A stretch of 64,000 nt of DNA from Colletes latitarsis. Taxonomy: Eukaryota > Arthropoda > Insecta > Hymenoptera > Colletidae. The translations under genes were made by a program, and so were the position numbers. The stretch covers positions 34,535,501-34,599,500 of the forward strand of contig NC_135137.1 in the NCBI RefSeq assembly GCF_051014445.1, given 5' to 3'. Under the pieces are notes generated by a model, which ran no database searches, had not been told where the DNA came from, and worked only from the letters and a program-made list of their open reading frames with translations. Positions 23,550-36,558 of the stretch are shown in pieces. How positions within the stretch are numbered: position 1 is the first letter of the stretch; each line of letters opens with the position of its first letter.

Positions 23550-24370
23550 TACGAGTTTCTGCGAACGTTAAATTTGCTTTGTTCTATTCCGAGAGGTTCA
23601 ATAAATATCGTAATTCTCTGAATCGATCTATGTACGGTTATCTTTCTAGATTAAGGTAATAATTATTATTCAGAACGATCGAACGGCATATGTAACGTGT
23701 TTGGATTCAATCTCGTAATTGACGGTGATCTTTATAATTCACGAGTAACCTAACTCCATCTAATACTCTATCCTGCCGTGTGTACTCTGTTCGTGGTATG
23801 CATACACACACACACACACACCTTCAGGTGCTATGAACCTTCGATAGGTTGCGTTCGCAAACTCTCGATACGAAACCTTTGAAAGCACCCACGTAAACGT
23901 ATTATAGAACAGTTTAACTTATGTAGATTTAAATTGCTATAAAAGCAATTTAAGTAGTTAATTACGACAACGGGCCATGGATGTATACTCGAGGGGAATA
24001 TTTTCCGATAAATTCTTGTTTATTCATACTGTTAAAAGGCTTTCGCGTAAACCGAGCGCATAATATAAAGTATTAATATATTTGTTCCCAAACGAATATT
24101 CATATTTCGTCAGACGTTCTCTATAGCCAGCTGTGGCGGTCTTAATCGTTCTTTCGTCCATTCCTTTGATCTCTCTTTAGAACGGATCGCCAAGTTTCAT
24201 GTTTAGCGCCCTACATTACAAGCTCTCTTGATTACAAGACCTAAAGCTGCTTTGTCAAGGTCGCTGTAGGTTGTTTGCTCGGGTGCTTGTTAACCGTGTG
24301 AGCATCCAATATGTTACCTCGTGTATGCACTTAGTTCCCGCATCGCGAGTAGATTCACTCGGATCATTAA
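23550..24370. repeat. Duplicated upstream block, copy B
   Basis: Homologous to 18530-19570 in the same orientation. It shares AATAAATATCGTAATTC, CCTTCGATAGGTTGCGTTCG and TTAGTTCCCGCA in the same order, with substitutions and deletions that make it shorter. A CA microsatellite (23804-23821) has expanded where copy A has only a few CA units. It lies upstream of the triplet as copy A lies upstream of the solo gene. Confidence 0.8.
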
Positions 24371-27300
24371 GTCAATTGCTGGATACACGATGACAGAATA
24401 TGGGTCGTAACAGCCATGAAATGTACACGCAGAGTGAAATTACCCTGGCAACCGAATCTCATAACATAGTCTCTATTTTTAGCGAAACAATTACGATTCT
24501 GGTAAATCAGTTTTCTCAATTGTTGGCAAACCCTGTCGTACACACACTCGGTGAACATAGGTTCAGCAATTACCATAGCATAACTTCTCAGGCGACACTT
24601 CATAATTCATATTCGACAGATATTTAAAATCGTTTTTTCCCCAATATAAAATTATACAAAGTAATTTTTTTCTATACCTTCGACTTTTCTTTTGACTAAA
24701 AAACCACCCCATTCTTGAGGAGCGCCCTATGCGTGTGTATTTGAAAATTACCCAACAGTTTCTGTGGAAATAAATTTCCCAAATTACCAAGTTTTAGTTA
24801 GAAAACGATCTTTAAGTATTTTAAGAGTAATCATTATACTCTATTGCTTTTTTAATTGACCCTAAATACACAAACTTCGACAAATAATATTCCGTAATTA
24901 TTTTGCACCGAATGAATATTCCAGGATATTCCTACCATTTTGTCGCAAGGTATTGCGCCCTTCTGTCGTTAATTTACCGCAAAGTCCATTTCTCTGTAAC
25001 GAATGGAGTGCTTGTAAACAATCCTACGAACGACGAATGCCAGTTTCGCTTCGGTTTGTTTCGATGGTACCGCATATGGGGATGTTTATTCTCAGAAGGT
25101 TCTCGTGTGTCTAAATATAGGCGTGCATATTCTACGAGCAGTATCGTGGAAGTCTTACTTTCAGGTGCATCCACCAACGCGTCGTACGTTTACGCACACA
25201 CAAGGACAAACGTTAAACCGGAGTTCTCCGACTTTAGCTTCCTACCTACGAACGACGGTGTAGAATGCAAGTGAGCTCGCATTATTCATTCGACGGACGA
25301 ACCTTGACTAGGGGGCTACTCGATCTCTGGCACCTGTCTCGAGCATACCGGACAGAAGATATCAGCAGCAGCGCGATGCTTTTGCCATTAATTATCCCCC
25401 CTTTCGTGTACTTCGGATATCCGCAGCGTGGCTCGATTTCAACTGTCTTAACGAGATATTCGGTAATACTGAATCCGCTTTCGTAGACGTTCGTAACAGC
25501 CTGACGAATAGCGACGAATTTTCCGTCGATCGTTCGAAAACGTCCCGTTCTCGTAATCGAACAACGGACGGCGTATCGTCGAATAATTGATACGTTTCGG
25601 TGAAACGTAATTGGATTATGATAAGAAGGATGAATCGTGGCACGGCTCGCAGGATCGATGAGGCGAAACAGCAGGTAATTTCGACGGAACGACGTTAATT
25701 ATTTGGATGTACCAGAAAACGTTGCACGTTTCGAAGCATTACCTCCGTGACACGATAAATATAATCGTATTCACCCTCCATGAATGTTATTTCATCTTTC
25801 GAGAAAGAAATTCTAGCTTACGATCAGTAGGAGAATAATGCGGAGCGAATATAAATTTCTATCTTTATCTACATACGTTTTGCCTCTCTTCGAGATACGC
25901 AAACTTATTTTAATTCCAGGAAAAAACACGTTATGTAAGCTTACACGATTCAATGTACGACTTTACCATTATCTCTTGTACTGGGTATTACCTTGTTTAC
26001 CTTACGTTTTAGTTATACATCCTGGGTAAATCCAAAACGCGACCAAAACATAGATAAAGGAAGTAATTTATAATCATTTGCTTTGTGTTATTCCAACGCC
26101 AAACAGTAGAGGAAAGTACCGCAAATCAAACGCACATTGATCGTTTTGTGGCACGACGGATGAAAGAATCGCGAGGGTGCTGGACCAAAGACGGGATAAG
26201 AGAGTAATGAGCGTTGAGGTCACTCGTTAGGACAATTAGGCGAACAGAAAAGTTCCATTGCAGTTTCGTAGCTACCCAGCCGTCCCTGTAAGAGTCAGAG
26301 CGACAGCTACTAGTTTTTTCCATTACTCGGAGCCGTTCACATCTTTTGGGGAATTAACATATTATACCAAACTCGTACTGAAAGGACAAAATTTTCGCGC
26401 GTCGGACGGAGGTGTCTGTACAGGGTGTTCAAAAATATCAGGGGACAAATTTACACTACGCATTACCGAAATCAACATTTATACTCCGTATAAACAACCG
26501 CTAGAACGTTTATTCAAACAGCAACGTTTAAGTGTGTAGCGTGGCACGTGTTGGGCAAACACGAAATAACCGTGCGAAGGTTGTCCTCCTTCTTCGAAAT
26601 ATACTTCACACGAGATTACTCTAATCTCGTATCGTTTTCAGAACAATGCCGCTTCGTTTGAACGCGATTGCGTAACGTTATCTTTGTTCATCGCGAGCAC
26701 CTGGACCTAGCTGTTGCTTTATCAAAATTATTCACGAAAATGACTTTAGAGAATCATCGTTCTGATTAAACAAACGCGATAAACGATATGTTTATTTCGA
26801 CTCGAAACGACATAACGCGTATATCGTTCGTCAATGATGCAGCGCGAAGAGAAACTCTGGGCGCATCGAGCCGTGATAGTTTTGGTTTATGATGTCTGTT
26901 CGTCCCAGCAGAGTTCAATATAACAGTTACGCGATGCGTACGTTTATACGCGTAATTTGCATTCGTCGCAATACGATAAGGTTAAATAGTTACTCGCGTC
27001 GACCGCAATCCCGACCTCCGAAACAATCGATCGATTCGACCACATTATTACGTTCAATCGTTATTAATTTATCAAATTTTCTTTCGCTGTTGCTCCTGCG
27101 TACCTTTTCCGTTTTCGCAGAAAACAATTTCCAAATATTCCGTATCATATTTACGCCCATATAGATACACATACATGCGTATTCAATTGTTTGAACTTGG
27201 ATCAACAGTTGGAAGAATCAATCATTTGCGTTAAGCCTTGGAGCTTAGTGTCTAATAAAAAAACCAATCGCGAATGAGTTTCAGTGACTAAGAAAATGAG

Positions 27301-30300
27301 TATACATGATACATCAAACAATGTAAGTTGAAACGTAGAATATTGCATACGTATTAACAATAAAAAACGTGGAATGAGTCTCCTCGAATAGCTCAGAAAA
27401 AGACACGCTTTCCCAATATTCCTCGCCAGTACCTAGTAATAATAACGTAAGGTTGATGAATCGAATTTTCTAATTTGAGCTAAGTATGTTCTCGAAAGTG
27501 CACGTTATATCGAACGATCGGGGATCCAATGACGGGCAACTGTCTTTTCATTTTCGTTGACGATACTCGGATTCCCGTACTCGACGCGATAAAACCGCGA
27601 ATTATGGTACGCCACGAAAAGCCCGTGAAATCGAAATTCTGGATGGCGCGCGCGCCCGCGCTTTCGCAAGTTCTCGGTTAAGCCTCAGAAAGCTCAAGCT
27701 GCAACGGCGTCGATGCGTTTTCAGGAGGGCGACGTGTGCAGCAGTAAAGTCGTCGAACGACGTCCCCGTGGCCCTTTCCCCGCCGTGGGTAATCCTCGTA
27801 GATTGGCAGCGGTGCAATAATTCGTCGCGTATCGGTACGGTCCCTCACCAAGAGGAAGCGTTAAACAACCGATATTCTTTTTTCCCCCTAGAGGAAACCC
27901 CAGTCTCGATTTGTTGCATGCCTCACCTGTCGTGCATCCTATCTCGCGACCATCGTGCAGTCGCCATGAACGGTCTCCTTATGCGCCGGTACCTTTATGC
28001 ATCGTTAAAACAGGCAGCCGCGCCGCGACAGTGGTAAAACGGCAGTAAATCGATGTATCGTCGCGACGACGGTACCCCAGACACAACACGAGATAAATGA
28101 GAAACAGAAAAATGAACGGAATCGTCGGAGTTTGAAAGCCAAGTGCCAAACGCGAGATTAATGGTCCACCGTGTCACGGAAATATTAAAAGGACCGACGT
28201 TAAGTTATGTGGCGTGCCGGGCCAAACGAGCGTGCAACGATCGCCACGCATTTTTGAGAAGTTGAGAACCAGGCGACCGGTTCCGGTTTCAACGTTGCAC
28301 AACAAATGGGAGCATCCGTAAGAACGGATCTAAATTTTCAACCTGAGATTTATACGCGCAGCGTCTGTTTAACGCCGGAATTGTACGGTGAAATACCGCA
28401 TTCCCCACCTATTTTTGTTTTAGCCATTTCTAAGAATTGCACTTTGTTATTTATGCTTTCTGCTAGCCTTCTGGCAGGGAAGATTCCGCGTTGACCGTAA
28501 TTTCCACCAGACCCCGGTCTATTTTCTCGCATTCCCACGTTTCGTGACAATTGAGATTCGATTCCCCATCGCTAGAAGAAATGTTTACGGTTTACGATCA
28601 TTTCGAAATGTACGTCTAAAAGCGATCGCCCGAAATTAATACTGCAAACAGAACCTTTCGTCCGTTAGAAGAACATGACGTAACGAAGGAAAAGATTCTC
28701 TCTACAAGGAGAGCTAGACACCAACGACTTAATTAAGATCCACCGTCGCTGATCCTCCTGCGAAATTTTCATCGTCCATTCTTCCGGAAGACATGACAGA
28801 GACGAGCAAGAAACGGGGAGGCAAACACGGAATAGCCATGAACGCAGGAAAGCCGGAAGGTGCTGCGAGGTAGCGTAAACAATTCCCAGCACAATTAGGA
28901 AACGTTTGTCCGTCTGTGTTTATCGAAGGATCCGTAACTAGCTCAGGTAACACCTATCCATTTGCTACCCGACAACGGAGCTTCGGCTCGGCCATGCGAA
29001 GAATCCACGGATGCGTTATTGCGTCCTGCGGAAAGAAACTTTGTCGACCAGCAGAAGATCGATTACAATTTCGTTCTTTCTTTCTACTTCTCCGTGATAC
29101 CTTTCTTCGAGCGCATTACACAATCACGGACGAGTTATAAAACCTACGGTTATAAAATCTACGGCAAATGGAACTTTCTACCCCACGACTCGAGGACTCT
29201 AGAGTCCTTCTGCTATTATTATGTCACAACCAACGTTATCAATTCGGAATCAAATAAGAGCGCAACGCTTTGAGCAGTAAGAACGAAAGAAGACAACTTC
29301 AGAAAATATTCTGTTGGGGTAATCTTAAAAGTTTCTGCGGTATCTAAGTTCGATACGTTCGTATCGTTGTATCGACTTAATTTTTATAGGTATCTTTTCA
29401 TGTGATTCTAAATTATGCACTAAAGGAAAGAATATTAATCTTGCAAACGTTGTTTGATTATTTCTTCCTTAGAATACAAGACACTGTAGAGGCTGAACAA
29501 GATCGACGCTACAGTTACTAAATAATGCACGGAATGCATAATGCGTGGAACTTCTAATTTAAACACCTCCTAACTTATGCTATGGATGAAAAATAAATAA
29601 AACTTGTTTCCAAGTTCAAAATAGTACTCATGAAACAAGGTATAATAAAATTTTGTTACATAACAATGTTATTTATACCCATTATTATCAAACGTAAACA
29701 CAGTCTTTTTTAGCTTAAACTAAAAATTACTCCGATAAGATAATCGTGTAAAGGACGTAGCAAAACTAATAATTTTTCATGAATCATACAATTCCTATTA
29801 AATAACTATCGTGCAACAACATAATTCATTATCAACCGGAGCCTTATCGTCGCGAAGAGCACACATCATGAATCAGCCATTATATCCGTTCGTTTCGTAA
29901 TCCTTGGCATTTTTCTATATCAAAGATCGTTAAACAGAGATGGAGATAATCGAATGAAGATCTCGCGAGAAATGTTCGACTCGACGGATTAACGAGCGAG
30001 CGTCCTTCAACGTTAACAGAAATTCGATTTGGATCAGTTGCGGCTAAACGATCGGCGTCGGTACATAAAGCGGACGTTTCTCATTTTCCGTGATCGGCGA
30101 AGAACGGAGCCGTTCGTTCTGGGCAGACTGCCCGGTAGATTATACGATTACAAGTTATGTCAGCGAAAATGAAGTTATTTGGTGCACAGAGCACGAGCAC
30201 ACGCCACGGAAGAACTTGCCCTGACGTACGCTAATTTGATATTGGATAACCGTTCCCGTCGTCGGTGCGAAGCGACGCGCGAGCCCCCGAAGGCTTGCAC

Positions 30301-31893
30301 GCACACATCGGCCCACGGCCCTCCTCGAAAAGTGCATTAATGCGCAAAAAATGATGGGGAACGTTCGGTCGAAGTGTCACTTGCCAAGAAAAAACTCTCG
30401 TCGCGAGAGAAATCAGAATTTCATAACATTCGACGCACCTAATTTTACATTACGTACTATGCCACCTTGACGAAATCAAAAATTTGTTTAAAAAAACAAC
30501 AGTTTAAATCGTTCGAAATAGTCTGAAATAGATTTCGAAACCAAGCTTCCACGCAGCTTTTCATACTTTGCTTATTTGCTTTTCGCCATGATATTCTCTG
30601 CAGATGCGATTACGAAGCACGTATTTTCTCTGCAAAAACCGATTGTCGGCCCTGGAACTAACAAGACTCTCGTATGCGTTAGAATCGCAACTCTTTCAGC
30701 GTATCATCGGAAAAATATCTGGCATTACGTTAATTTGTCCCCTTGTCGCCAACAGTCGTTTCCGTCAAGTTTCGCGACGGAAAATGAGAATAGTTTTCAA
30801 AGAGTCGGTGGAAGTCTATTTCCGTGGCATTGTGGAAAGGGCGAACCGGGGTAAAAAAAATCTTAATTTAGTTCTACCATCTCGTTCCTGTTAGGTGTAC
30901 GTGCATGCATGTGGGTCGACATGCGGGTAATCGTTTCTATCTTTCTCCGCTCCGCGGATACAAATTTTTGAGAAAATCCTTGCTACCCGTTCTAGTCGTT
31001 TCATAATCTGCAGACGTTATGACAGACCACTATTATCTCCGGAGGAAAAAATAATTAATGGCTGGAAGGAAGAAACGAAGGAAGAAAGCCGACTCTTTAC
31101 TTTCGGTTCCATCTATTCGCTTTTCCTTCCGCGGTAATTTAATCGATCAAGTTCAATCGTCTGTTGTTCTTTTTCCGTAGTCGTTATCGCGAAGGAAAGA
31201 GAAAAATTGGCGCCAGTAATTTTCCTTAATCAACTGATTAATAGTATGTGTTCCAGCTTTTTTCACGACTGTGATTAAATACTTGTGTTATCGATACACA
31301 AGGTTGTGGCGTGACTTCAAGATTAGATCGTAGTTTTTTATATAAATTCCTATATTTTTGACATTATCGTCTCTTAGATATTTTTCACAGAAATTGCGAT
31401 TACTCACAGGTTCGAATTTACTGATATAAACGTTCGAGGATAACTTGGGGCTTCCTTCAAATATGGATAGCGTGAATGCGCGAGGAGACTCGAGCAGGAA
31501 ACTGGTCAGTCGCATAATCCCTGGACAGCAAACTTGTCGCATTATCCGTTGCATCACGTTTGGCAACTAGGCGTTAGTTTCCAGCTAAGGGACATTAGGT
31601 ACGAGGACACTAAGAGAGTTGACAACAGGCATGAGCCACCTGAGGAACTAACGAGGCGAAGTTGACTTCGTATTCTGAGAAACGTGCCAGGCAAATTGCT
31701 ACCAAGACCTGTTGTAGAAAGCGTGGATCCAAAGTTTCGTTCGAATCGTAAACATTGAAACACTCGGTGTCCTCTATGGAAATCTAAAACTCTGCGAAAA
31801 CGAAACTGAGGAAACTATCTCGACAATTGAACGTTCAAGGAAGAGTGAAACGTTTTGACCTTATAACATGGATTAAAACATTTCTCCGTGAAT
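24371..31893. other. Long intergenic stretch, no supported gene
   Basis: Mixed AT-rich and CpG-rich DNA. Open frames (24903-25274, 26258-26539, 27768-28037, 28962-29273, 30604-30894) have no recognisable domain and no paired splice signals that join them. A CAGGGTGTTC motif at 26421-26430 matches the terminus of the MITE-like element at 63.1 kb but continues differently. No tRNA B-box with a plausible cloverleaf was found. Confidence 0.5.
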
Positions 31894-32020
31894 AATTTGA
31901 AATTTTTTAATAACTTTTTAACAAAGCCTCAGTCAAGAAATTGATATATTTGATTTTCGTCTTATTTTGGCCTATAGAATCTCCCATTAAAATTCTTCCC
32001 AAGGGTGATCGAACACCCTG
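31894..32020 (+). mobile_element. Truncated MITE-like element (right end only)
   Basis: About 127 bp matching the right end of the element at 63110-63626. It contains AATAACTTTTTAAC, GATTTTCGTCTTATTTTGGCC and the terminal GAACACCCTG followed by TATA. Several substitutions and the missing left end show an older copy. The upstream boundary is approximate. Confidence 0.75.
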
Positions 32021-33600
32021 TATAAACACAACCGTCGACAAATGTTTTACTATCGCTTAATTTGTACTTTTACTTTCAAATTGCATCCGACTCCTACTTC
32101 CACGTTGCAGCAATGCGAGGCAGATACATCATGTTCTATCGGAGGAAGCCATCAATGGCGTAACCGGGAAGCCGTCCAAAGTTCTCTAACGATGATGTAT
32201 CGAGGCAGTACGAGACCCCTAACTTGCGGCCATTCCGATACACCGTAAGTTACTAGTTCTTTCTCGCTTTCTCTCCATTATCCTTTCTTTCGCCACCCCT
32301 TACCGAGAGAAACATTGCGTCCCTTGGTATCCACGAAGCTACCATCGATGATGACCGTGACAGATAACCTGTCATAATTCTCGATCAAAATGTGGACGTG
32401 AATTATGTCGGTCAAGTTCTATAACGCCATCAATTTTCCTAGGATAACATAGACTTTACGCTCGGATAGCAACTTAGACCAAAATCTTTATATAACCATT
32501 TACGAAGAATCCAGTACGTCTTAAATAGAACGTTTTCGAACATTTATTAATAACAAAATTAAAAATGGATAATAGTACACAATAAACAATTGAAAGTATT
32601 TATTTATAACTAAACGTACTCGTATCGAGCTGATTTGGATTGCTATTATTCTGTTATTAATTTTATATTTTTTAAATTATATTTTGTAAATAACCTAAAT
32701 AATTGGGCATCTCTCTTCGATTATACTTCGAACAAAAGGCACTGAAAGTCTCGTTATTTAAAGAACAATGAAAAAGTTATTTTCGTAACGTTTAATAAAT
32801 GTTTAAAAATTCTTTGTTTCGCGTAATTAGTTTGAGGATAACCTAGTCTTTCAGTCGTATTTAATCTGTTAGCTAAATCGAGTAGAAATAATATTTTCAC
32901 AGCGATGGAAATTTTGATGGCTTACCGTAAAGAAGATTTCGGAAAGCTGTCGATTCAAGCAGTAGTAATTTTTTAAATTGAATGGTGCCGCGCGCCGGGG
33001 GCGACCGGAAGCTGTCACGGCAGCTTTAGTTCCGCCCAGCAACGCGCGTACGTTCACGTAAAGAAGAGCACTTTCCTACGGTGATTCGGTTTTTATCTTT
33101 GTGCTTTTTTATATTATTGCTTGTAGTGCGGATATACGTTAAAATTCATTTGACATTATTGTGTCCTTCGACAATGTGCTTTTTACGTTCATTTGTGCTG
33201 ACGATACACAATATTTAACACGTTCACCGCGAAGAGAATTTTCCGTGGTCTGTCTCCGACAATCATTGATGATTTTAAGTTAAAATATTAAAATACGAAA
33301 AACTATTACGCGTGGTGAATTTATTATACTGTTGTTCAACATTGGCCGCCTCGAAATATTATAAATACCAGAAACTATCCACGATTACACACGATTCGGA
33401 ATTGCATGTAGACTGTGACCTTCAGCTTCGTCCGCGTTGATGTCCTTTCCATCGGCAGCTTTCTTTGCGCGTGAGTTGAACAAAATTATGAATAAATAAA
33501 TAAGTAGTCGTTTAATTGAAATCAGTAAAACGGAATTAGAGGTAACTCGAAACAAGTGAACAAACAGTCAGACAAAGAAAAATTCCAACAATGTGTTTTA
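32021..33600. other. Intergenic stretch, no supported gene
   Basis: A plus-strand segment near 32111-32248 lies between a GTTGCAG and an ACACC|GTAAGT and is open throughout, but its Ser/Thr/Arg-rich peptide is not recognised and may be chance. A short GC-rich patch at 32985-33060 has no clear role. The rest is AT-rich. Confidence 0.45.
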
Positions 33601-34398
33601 ATTGTATTTCAATTTTATTTATATAGCAAATATAATTTGTAATAAGTAATAATCTCAAGTAAGACTAGTAATTTGAGATGAGATAGAAATTACTGAATTA
33701 AATGCAATGTAACATTTATTTAATTTTTCAATTACATTGATTACATCAGAACGAAAATAGATTATATAAAAGTATGATAAAACATACATTTCTCTATTCA
33801 CTGTTACAAATAAAGCAATGCACCTTTTATTTACAACTTTCTTTTTTAAGTCTTGTGTAGACCAACCACTTACTGATAGTTCGTATACACAATTTCAATT
33901 TAATTACTTCAAAATGAAGATATAAGATAAAGAGATAAAGTTACTCAATATAATATGTACTTGTAATAAGATTATTTTCATACAAATTGTAGCTACTTCT
34001 GTTTCATTACTACTCTTTGCACTCCATTCAAAATCATGCGTACATTAAACAAACTTTATATCTACTTTGGATGTTGCATAACGTTTAAAATTATATTACT
34101 TATATTCAATGCTCTATAACTGGAATGTTTCGTTAAGTAATAATGGCAATTTTTAATTTCATTTTTAAAGTGGCAGTATATAATAAACTATCACTTCAAA
34201 AAAACTTGTTGGATAAATTGAAACTTAAATATACATATAAATATTATCTGTTAAAAGCTGTGTAAAAGCAATGATACTTCTGTGATTGATTAGTACACTA
34301 ATTTGTGAATATACACTTAAACTCAACTGTAACTTTGCTACTAAAATTTAAAGTATCTAGTTCTTACAGTTTCGATTATTTATTGTACAAAATTATAA
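33601..34398 (-). other. 3' untranslated/downstream region of the PPM1H-type phosphatase gene
   Basis: Very AT-rich DNA directly after the phosphatase stop. On the minus strand AATAAA occurs 15 bases past the stop (34384-34379) and again further on near 33.83, 33.72 and 33.61 kb, so the true cleavage site cannot be fixed; a distal site with a long 3' UTR is plausible. CpG depletion continues from the gene into this stretch. Confidence 0.5.
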
Positions 34399-36558
34399 TT
34401 ATATTGAATTATTAACTGATATGTGTAACGAATCCATAGAATATCTTCTTTCTTGATGTGTTGTTTTCAACCATTGCTTATGTTCACACATATAAGGATA
34501 TAATGGTACCACTAAAACACTTATATCATCAACCGATGCCATAGGTGAAAATTTGTCGTCAGTTTCTTCAGGATTTTCTGATTTACCCACCCAAACTCGT
34601 CCAATTAATCTGCCTCTTGCTGCTTGTACCAATTCTTGAGCACCCATTGTAAGCCTGCAGTTACAAACTTTCAGTAATTCCTGTCTTTAAAATATACATT
34701 GTAATTTCTCAAAAGTAATAAGTACCTATATTCCAATGGAGGGGTACAAGGAGCAAGTATTTTCCTAAGTATATTTGCTGCTGCTTTATCTGATACAACA
34801 TCCCAAAGTCCATCAGTAGCAACAATGACACAGTCATGTTCTGTGGGATTATAACTGTCCAAATGTATAGTTTGCACTTCAGGTTGTGACGATAGGAATG
34901 GTTTTATGTTAACTCTTGTATTGGCTGCTTTCAAGCCATGATCTCCAAAACCACGTGTCACTCCTATGGTACCCATAACTCGACTCTAAATATCAAGTTT
35001 AAATTAAACTTCTATCATAAGTATTATCATTATTGTTTAAATGTCAAAACTAGTTACTCTTTTGCCATGTCCAGAGATGAGAGGTAGTTTTAAATCAGAA
35101 TGAGTTAATACTTTGTATGCCCAACCTGTCATATAAGGTTCTCTATACAAAACTGTGGATCCTAATTCCTTTTGCATAGGTCGTTTTCGGAACTCCAATG
35201 GTGTGAAGTGACCTTTCAATAGTTCATTACTTCTCAAAAAACCTAATGCTCTAATACGATTAGATTCCGAATCAGGGGTATGATCTGTTGTCAGTGCACC
35301 CTGGGTGTCGTCCAACACAATTACAGCTCTGTCCATTATATATTTGTCATGAATTATTCTCATCTTTATTGTCTATATTAGATGTTCTAAAGCCGATCGT
35401 CATGTGGGGTGAATCGCGAGTCTTAGAAACAGCGTTTTTAATTGTATTTTTTCTAAGCTAATAATATTTAATTCCCTGATTGTTTTTAACTTGATATTCG
35501 TAAAATTTTATTTGCAAAAATCGAGTATTTTATAGGGAAATGCGGAATCTCGAAAATGTTCGGGGTTCCCGAAAATATCCAGAATTCTCGAAAATATGCA
35601 GGAGGTTTATACAAAAACTATAGTGAAAAATAATAAAGTATGCTATTTATCAACTCAAACTGCCATTTATATCATAAAACTTAACATAGCCACTGAAAGA
35701 TTAAATATTAGGGTTGTCACCTTGAGTCCCCAGCACCTGCAGCATATAATATACCATTGAGAAATAAAATGGTAATAGCTGTGCAACCACCACCTCCATC
35801 TAGAGCTTGAAGTTCTACCATTTGATCCATTTGCCTATATGCTAATTCAATAGCACCAATGACTAAATCTCTTCCTTTTACAAAATCATCTTCATCTTCA
35901 TTCAATAATATGTTTCCAGGTATTGCCATTAACCTTTCCTAGACATAATTATATACTATTTGAAAATACAATTTACAAAAGCAAATTATAAATTTTTTTA
36001 ACAAAGGTTGTTTTTTCTTACCAAAATTATCCTATGTAAGTGTAATCTTGCTGTTAAAGCAACTTGGTATCCAGCATGACCATCAAACATAGAAAACATG
36101 ATATAAGGCAATGTGATATTAACATCTGATAGTTTAAGATCTCCTCGAATTGCACAGGCTTGATCCTCATTCCATGTACTTTTCCCTGCATTTATACATT
36201 CTGCATAACCAGCACACCATGGTAACCGACTCAAATCTCTTGGAACTATAATTGGTCTTACTCTGTGATCAGCACTTACCTATTATAATACACATTAGAT
36301 ATGTTCAGATTATTTATGAATGAAGAGATATTTAATTCATATACAATAATAGCCATTATATATTAAAGCACATACTTGAGTTTCCTCTGCTGTTAATCCT
36401 AGGAAACTAGGTCTACTATATGGTTTATTTTCAACTTCCGCAAAATTTGAATTAATATAATCTGTTAATGCATCATTGTCTGAATCATTAGGATACTGTT
36501 GGCCAAGTTCACTGGCACCAACAGCATTCAATAATACTGATTTAAATCTGTTTAGCAT
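34399..36558 (-). CDS. Ppm1h: Protein phosphatase of the PPM1H/PPM1J/PPM1M (PP2C) subfamily, six coding exons, complete
   Basis: A metal-dependent Ser/Thr phosphatase. Exons: 36558-36376, 36279-36022, 35938-35721, 35328-35058, 34985-34726, 34654-34399, all with GT-AG introns, giving 481 residues (human PPM1H is 514). The N-terminus has S-F-L-G-L-T-A-E-E-T typical of the subfamily. PP2C motifs follow in order: N-A-G-K-S-T-W-N-E-D-Q-A, F-S-M-F-D-G-H-A-G (metal Asp/Gly), G-G-G-C-T-A-I, A-G-A-G-D-S-R-A, L-P-L-I-S-G-H-G-K-R, G-V-T-R-G-F-G-D, V-A-T-D-G-L-W-D-V, and the final S-V-D-D-I-S-V, so all metal ligands are present. Mammalian PPM1H dephosphorylates Rab GTPases phosphorylated by LRRK2, and p27; the insect substrate is not shown here. 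Exon 2 opens with GTAAGT right after its AG. The gene is AT-rich, CpG-poor and divergent from CAAP1. Confidence 0.92.

Noticed and set aside
24903..25274. 123-codon plus-strand open frame, Tyr/Ser-rich
   Set aside because: It reads somewhat smoothly but lacks any recognisable domain, promoter or poly(A) signal in place.
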